A DNA stretch of 64,000 nt from Planctomycetota bacterium (lineage in GTDB: Bacteria > Planctomycetota > Planctomycetia > Pirellulales > Pirellulaceae): contig VGZA01000019.1 in the NCBI GenBank assembly GCA_016872775.1, positions 1 to 64,000 of the forward strand. The letters run 5' to 3'. The notes below the pieces were generated by a model. That model saw nothing but the letters and a program-made list of their open reading frames with translations, did no database searches and was not told the DNA's origin. The position numbers and the translations under genes are program-made. Position 1 is the first letter of the stretch. Each line of letters begins with the position of its first letter. Shown here piece by piece: positions 59,400 through 64,000 of the stretch.

Positions 59400-60623
59400 A
59401 TGTCGGGGGAACTTGTTCGATTCATTCATGCCAGCGATTTCCATCTCGAGCAGCCGGTTCACGGTCTCAATTCGATCCCCGATTCACTGCGGGATACTGT
59501 GTTGGAGGCGCCGTATCTAGCGGCGAGCCGCGTTTTTGACGGGGCGATCCTGGAGCATGTCGATTTTGTCGCGATCAGTGGCGATCTTTATGATCCCGCC
59601 AGTAGTAGTCCTCGCGCGATCGCGTTTCTGCTGGAGCAATTTGAGCGGCTCGAGGCCCAATCGATTTCCGTTTACTGGAGCATTGGCGCTGCGGAGGGTG
59701 CGAATCCCTGGCCGGCGGCGGTTCCGTTGCCGAGCAATGTTCACTTGTTCCTGCCGGGCAAAGTGGACGAACTCATTCATATGCGGGAGAACCAGGCTCC
59801 AATTACGCTGTGTGGCGTGGGCTGGAATGAACGGCATCGGATTTCCCCCTCCGAGTTTCGATCGGAGTCGATGAACACGTGTCGGATTGCGATCGTCTAC
59901 GGTTCGTACGATGCCCACGCTCTGCAGAAGCAGTACGTGCACTATTGGGCGCTGGGTGGGGAGCACCAGCGGCGGACATTGTTTTCAGCACCGCACACCG
60001 CCCACTTTGCCGGTAGTCCCCAGGGACGCTCGCCCTTCGAGGTCGGTCCGCACGGATGCACTCTCGTCAGCATCGATTCGGACGGGAAGATCCGCACGCA
60101 GCTTGTGGCCACCGACAGTCTGCGGTTTTATCAGGAGCGTCTGACGTTGACGGAGGCGATGACGCGCGGTGACCTGCAGCGGCAGTTGCGGGATCGTTCC
60201 CAGGCGATTGGGACGGAGATCGGGGACCGCACGGCACTCGTCTCCTGGCGGGTGGAAGGGGCGAATCGGCTGGCGAGTTCGCTACGGCAGGGCGGGATGG
60301 CGACGGAAATCCTCACGGAATTGCGCAACGAATTCGGCCAGCGTCGAAACGCGGTCTGGGCGGAATCGCTGGAGGTGGAAGCACCGTCCGAAATGCCGGC
60401 GGCCTGGTATGAGGAGGATTCGATCTTAGGTGATTTCCTGCGAGCGGTGCGCGATCGCGAACAATCGTCATCGGACGCGCTGGAGATCTCTCAATTCTTA
60501 TCTGTGGATCAGTTTCGTGGCGAGCTGGGAGCATCGCTGGATGTGACGCACCCCGAAACTCGCCAGCGCGTGCTGCGCGAAGTTGCACTGTTAGGCGTAG
60601 ACCTGTTGCGCGGCAACGATTGA
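59400..60623 (+). CDS. SbcD/YhaO-like metallophosphoesterase with altered metal site
   Basis: A 407-residue protein with the layout of YhaO/SbcD-type nuclease subunits. The first metal motifs are intact: ASDFHL (Asp13, His15) and SGDLYD (61-65). The GNHD motif expected after VYWS reads IGAAEG (95-100), the next His is Tyr167 in IVYGSYD, and the GHxH motif reads ALGGEHQ (187-190), with only one His. So the metal centre is probably incomplete. The C-terminal half has the accessory domains. ATG 59400 follows ggagg (59390-59394). It precedes the YhaN-like gene by 23 bases; the two normally form a complex. A structural rather than nuclease role is possible. Confidence 0.8.
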   Translation: MSGELVRFIHASDFHLEQPVHGLNSIPDSLRDTVLEAPYLAASRVFDGAILEHVDFVAISGDLYDPASSSPRAIAFLLEQFERLEAQSISVYWSIGAAEGANPWPAAVPLPSNVHLFLPGKVDELIHMRENQAPITLCGVGWNERHRISPSEFRSESMNTCRIAIVYGSYDAHALQKQYVHYWALGGEHQRRTLFSAPHTAHFAGSPQGRSPFEVGPHGCTLVSIDSDGKIRTQLVATDSLRFYQERLTLTEAMTRGDLQRQLRDRSQAIGTEIGDRTALVSWRVEGANRLASSLRQGGMATEILTELRNEFGQRRNAVWAESLEVEAPSEMPAAWYEEDSILGDFLRAVRDREQSSSDALEISQFLSVDQFRGELGASLDVTHPETRQRVLREVALLGVDLLRGND

Positions 60624-60646
60624 TTCGGCGTTCGGGAGGATGGAAC

Positions 60647-63600
60647 GTGAAGATACATGATGTAAAGATCTGCGGCTTCGGTGTCTGGACCGATATGAGC
60701 GTCGAGCGTCTGGCGAACGACGTCACCGTTTTTTACGGGCCGAATGAGGCTGGCAAGACGACCCTGATGCAGTTCATGCGCACGGTGTTGTACGGTTTCA
60801 CGCGCGAACGACGAGCGAGGTACCTGCCGCCCGTGCACGGAGGTCAGCCTGGCGGAACTCTGCGGGTCGAGGGACCTCGCGGTACATTCGAGATTCATCG
60901 GCGCGCGGGGACGCACGACCTGCCCGACGCTCCGGGCGAAATCACGGTGCTGGATGCCGCGGGTGCCGTGCAGGGCGCCCCGCAGCTTCCGGCGCTGCTG
61001 GGGGGACTCGACGAGACCATCTTCAGCAACGTTTTCGCGATCGGTTTGCGCGAGATGCAGGAGCTGGGAACGCTGAACGACTCCGCGGCCGCGGATCAAC
61101 TCTACAAGCTGACCAGCGGGCTCGATCGGGTTTCGCTGATCGATGTGATGCGCGAGCTTGCCGAGGCCCGCGAGCAGATTCTGGCGCCCGACGATTCCAC
61201 CTGCCAGCTCAGCCATCTTCTTGACCGGCACGACCGCCTGCGCAGGGAAGTCGATGAATTGGCGATTCGCGGCCGTCGCTGGCCGCAGTTGGCGGCACAG
61301 CGCGCGACGATGGTCAAGGAGATCGAGGATCTGGAGAAGCTGGTCCAGGAAGTGCAGATCGAGCTGCAGCGTTACGATTTGGTGCTGCAGGTCCGCGATA
61401 AGTGGTGGCAACGGCGGAGCGTTGAAGAACAGCTTGCGGCGATGGGACCTCCCTTGGACGTCGTACCGGACGCGCTCGACCAGCTCGAGCAGATGCGGGG
61501 CCGCCTGGGAAAACTCCGTCGCAAGATCTCGCAGGCGAAGAAACAAGGCCAGCAGTTACGCCAGGAACGCGACCGTCACCAGGTCAATCGGTCCCTCTTG
61601 TCGCAGGCTACACGCATCCAGGCGCTGACGGAGCATGGCCCCTGGATTGGTTCGCTGGAGTCGGAGGTGCAGCGCCTGCGGGGCGAGGTTACCGCGCTGG
61701 AACGCGAGCTCGAAGCTCGCCGGCCCCAGATTGAAATGCCGGCGAGTCAGCCGAAAGGAAAGCTGTCGGAAATCTCCGGCAAGTCGCTGGCGTTGTTACG
61801 CGCGCCGGCCGCGAAGCTGAACCATCTCAATAAACTCGTGGAAAGGACGCAACGCGACGCGCAGGCGGTCAAGGTCCGCACCGACCAGGCCTTGCAGCGC
61901 GTTTCGTCGGAGCTTGCCGAATTGGACGAATCGAGTCTGAGTGCCGCCCTGGAAAAGGCGACGACGCGCGTGGCGCTGCTGCGCCGGCGGATCCAGATCG
62001 AAGAACGGCTGGATGAACTTGCCAGCCAGAGGAAATCGCTGGAAGACCAGGGGCATCTGCTGTTCGATGGCCAGGTCATGCCGTTCGAAAAAATGGCCTG
62101 GCAGTTCGCGGGCTTCGTGGTCGCGGTACTTTTGATCTTCACCGGATTCTTTGGCGGATGGCTGTGGGGCTTCGACGGTTTCCTCGGCTTCGTGATCTCG
62201 ATGTTCGGCTTCGTGATGCTGGGCGTTTCCGTGTTCTCCAAGTTGGAATGGGATCGGGAAGCGCGAATGAAACTGGAAAACTGCGAGCGGCAACGGGCGT
62301 TGCTGGACAAGCAGTTGCAGGAAACCGAGGCCGAGAGAGAAGAGCTCGACGAACAACTGCCCGCGGGCGGTGGTCCGCTTGATGCGCGACTCGAACAAGC
62401 CGAGAAAAACCTGCAGCACCTCGAACAGTTGACGCCGATGGACGCGGTCCGGCACGAATCGGGGCAGCATGTCGAGGTGGCGGAACAGCGAGCCACGCGA
62501 GCGGGGGAGGAGCTCAAAGAAGCGCGCAAGAACTGGCAGCACGCACTGCGCAGCGCGAATCTGCCCGATCACCTGATGCCCAACGACATCCGGCATCTGA
62601 TGAAAGGCTTCCGCCAGCTGTCGCAGGTCAAGCGGCAACTCGATCAGCGGCGTGACGAGCTCGAATCGCGACGTCGGGAACTGGCTTCCCTGGCGGGAAG
62701 AATCACCGAACTGTTTACCGAGGTGGGGATCAAGACGGACGAGGAGAGTCCGCAGTCTCAGTTAAAGCAGCTCGCGGTCGCACTGCTCGACCAGCAGCAG
62801 ATACTGCAGCGCCGCGAAGGCGCGGGGCAGTTGTACCGTAAGGCCCGGGCTCGCTGGGCAGCGTTACGGAAGCGACACGACAGTGTAACCCGGGCGCGCG
62901 GCTCGCTGCTGGCCCGAGCCAACGCCCGCGACGAGGACGAATTGCGAGCCATGCTCACGCGCCAGCAGCAGGTTGCCGCGTTGCGGGCGCAGCGGGAGAC
63001 GCTCTCCCAGGAAATTCGGCTGGTCGTAAGTGACCAATGGTCGGACGAAGCGTTGGCGCGGGAACTTTTGAACCGCGAGGAGGACGCGCCGGAAAAACGC
63101 CGTCAACGGCTGCAAACGCGGCTGCATGAATCGAAATCGAAAGTCGCGCAATTCCACGAAAAGCGCGGGCAGCTTGCCGCCGAAATGAAAGCGCTGGCCG
63201 ACGATCGCCGCCTGATGGAGGCCAAGTTGGAACTGGGCTGCGTCGCGCGCCAAATGCGCAAGGCCGCGGAACGATGGCAGATTTTCGCGGTGATCGGGCT
63301 GATTCTGGAGTCGGTCCGCGGCACCTACGAGACGACGAGACAGCCCGAGACGCTGCGCGAGGCATCCCAGTTCCTCGAGAAGCTGACCCAGGGGCAGTAC
63401 CTGCGGATCTGGACTCCGATCGAGGAAAAGGTGCTGCGGATTGACGATTGCAACGGGCAGACGCTCTCGCTGGAAAAGTTAAGTCGCGGCACGCGCGAAG
63501 CGGTGTTTTTGAGCTTACGGCTGGCGCTGGTGGCAGGTTATGCGCGCCGCGGAATTGTGCTGCCGTTGATCCTTGACGACGTGCTTGTCAATTTTGATAC

Positions 63601-64000
63601 GGGACGCGTGCGCTCGTCGGCTCGCCTGCTCCGCGAATTCGCGACCCACGGTCATCAATTACTGTTCTTTACCTGCCACGAGCATGTGATGCGGATCTTC
63701 AAGGCCGAGAACGCCGATATCCGCGTTCTGCCAGGACGTGCCGTTTCGGGGAAACTTGAACCGCTGCAGGAACCCCGGCCGATCGTCGCGCCGGCTCGAT
63801 CCCTAGCGACCCCGATCGCAATGGTTGCCCCGACGGCAACGGTCCCCGCCTCGGGACAAGTCGCGCCGGCACCCGCCGCCGCTCTCCGAGTCGATTCGCC
63901 CTCTGTTGAGGAGTCGATACCGGCACGGGAGACTCGACCGCGGCGACGTCGATCGACCACTCCAAATCGGCCGGCCGATACCGAGTCGCAGGTGATCCCC
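60647..64000 (+). CDS. YhaN/SbcC-like AAA ATPase, membrane-spanning (3' partial)
   Basis: At least 1118 codons, running past the window end. It is an SMC/Rad50-like ATPase: Walker A GPNEAGKTT (residues 31-39), long coiled coils (about 200-450 and 540-900), the signature LSRGTRE (945-951) and Walker B LPLILDDVLVNFD (972-984). In the middle, about 487-535, are two adjacent hydrophobic helices (FVVAVLLIFTGFFGGWLWG and GFVISMFGFVMLGVSVF), which mark the YhaN type and place the coiled coil at the membrane. After the ATPase head comes a Pro/Ala-rich, then Arg-rich tail. GTG start with gggagga at 60634-60640. It pairs with the upstream phosphoesterase. Confidence 0.9.
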   Translation, partial: MKIHDVKICGFGVWTDMSVERLANDVTVFYGPNEAGKTTLMQFMRTVLYGFTRERRARYLPPVHGGQPGGTLRVEGPRGTFEIHRRAGTHDLPDAPGEITVLDAAGAVQGAPQLPALLGGLDETIFSNVFAIGLREMQELGTLNDSAAADQLYKLTSGLDRVSLIDVMRELAEAREQILAPDDSTCQLSHLLDRHDRLRREVDELAIRGRRWPQLAAQRATMVKEIEDLEKLVQEVQIELQRYDLVLQVRDKWWQRRSVEEQLAAMGPPLDVVPDALDQLEQMRGRLGKLRRKISQAKKQGQQLRQERDRHQVNRSLLSQATRIQALTEHGPWIGSLESEVQRLRGEVTALERELEARRPQIEMPASQPKGKLSEISGKSLALLRAPAAKLNHLNKLVERTQRDAQAVKVRTDQALQRVSSELAELDESSLSAALEKATTRVALLRRRIQIEERLDELASQRKSLEDQGHLLFDGQVMPFEKMAWQFAGFVVAVLLIFTGFFGGWLWGFDGFLGFVISMFGFVMLGVSVFSKLEWDREARMKLENCERQRALLDKQLQETEAEREELDEQLPAGGGPLDARLEQAEKNLQHLEQLTPMDAVRHESGQHVEVAEQRATRAGEELKEARKNWQHALRSANLPDHLMPNDIRHLMKGFRQLSQVKRQLDQRRDELESRRRELASLAGRITELFTEVGIKTDEESPQSQLKQLAVALLDQQQILQRREGAGQLYRKARARWAALRKRHDSVTRARGSLLARANARDEDELRAMLTRQQQVAALRAQRETLSQEIRLVVSDQWSDEALARELLNREEDAPEKRRQRLQTRLHESKSKVAQFHEKRGQLAAEMKALADDRRLMEAKLELGCVARQMRKAAERWQIFAVIGLILESVRGTYETTRQPETLREASQFLEKLTQGQYLRIWTPIEEKVLRIDDCNGQTLSLEKLSRGTREAVFLSLRLALVAGYARRGIVLPLILDDVLVNFDTGRVRSSARLLREFATHGHQLLFFTCHEHVMRIFKAENADIRVLPGRAVSGKLEPLQEPRPIVAPARSLATPIAMVAPTATVPASGQVAPAPAAALRVDSPSVEESIPARETRPRRRRSTTPNRPADTESQVIP

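Noticed and set aside
61747-62638. Minus-strand Ser-rich and mixed ORFs
   Set aside because: They lie opposite the coiled-coil part of the ATPase gene, which is well supported.

Overview
The window looks like a chromosomal segment of a planctomycete, most likely Pirellulales-like (inference). Family markers support this: a DUF1559 pseudopilin-like protein ending in H-X9-DG with a small lipoprotein behind it, a DUF1549/DUF1553 protein with a CxxCH motif, a DUF1080 protein, a planctomycete-type integrase, and a large repeat protein with an LE-x-R-x-VL N-terminal signature. DNA is GC-rich, genes sit on both strands in short same-strand runs, and GTG starts are common.

Layout. 1-5964: DUF1559 protein, lipoprotein, terminator, an aspartoacylase/AstE-like deacylase, a Tat-exported SMP-30 lactonase, an integrase relic beside tRNA-Gly(CCC), and a secreted C25 (gingipain-like) peptidase. 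6027-15439 (minus): a five-gene amidoligase-type cluster: circularly permuted ATP-grasp, alpha-E, transglutaminase-DUF2126, an ATP-grasp/alpha-E fusion and a second transglutaminase. 15551-18808: a frameshifted sulfatase-modifying-factor-like pseudogene, a sulfotransferase and a polysaccharide flippase. 18847-19560: a possible orphan small RNA and an Rhs/DUF6531 scrap. 19561-24357 (minus): a tightly packed sugar or sugar-acid catabolic operon (two Gfo/Idh/MocA oxidoreductases, HpcH/HpaI aldolase, SDR, sialidase-fold protein). 24683-30245: TPR protein, ExbB, ExbD and a membrane-anchored terpenoid-cyclase-fold protein. 30296-32465: a secreted unknown and two gene relics (GNAT and response-regulator receiver). 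32618-42103: a zinc-ribbon protein without cysteines, an R/E-rich disordered protein with 18-bp repeats, a DUF1549/1553 protein, an EF-hand lipoprotein, and an acyl-CoA synthetase plus acyl-CoA dehydrogenase pair. 42185-46108: housekeeping genes ispD, a DUF1877 gene, tyrS (apparently with a CTG start), a B3/B4-domain protein and a RidA protein. 46231-52908: a cysteine-rich secreted protein, DUF1080, an RmlD-like reductase, a TPR protein and a FecR-like membrane protein. 53356-56768: hpf, ptsN, HPr, a truncated ptsI and an RNase E/G. 56884-64000: an RTX-type repeat protein and a YhaO/YhaN-like phosphoesterase-ATPase pair cut by the window end.

The best candidate for an under-described system is the amidoligase cluster at 6027-15439. 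The gene families are known, but two ATP-grasp/alpha-E/transglutaminase sets, one partly fused, lie in one run beside a cysteine peptidase; the product is not known to me. Other notable signals are the loss of nearly all of PTS enzyme I while its partners look intact, a probable CTG start for tyrS, a phosphoesterase lacking several metal ligands paired with an intact SMC-like ATPase, and several gene relics. Some frameshifts could be sequencing errors; this is stated where it applies.
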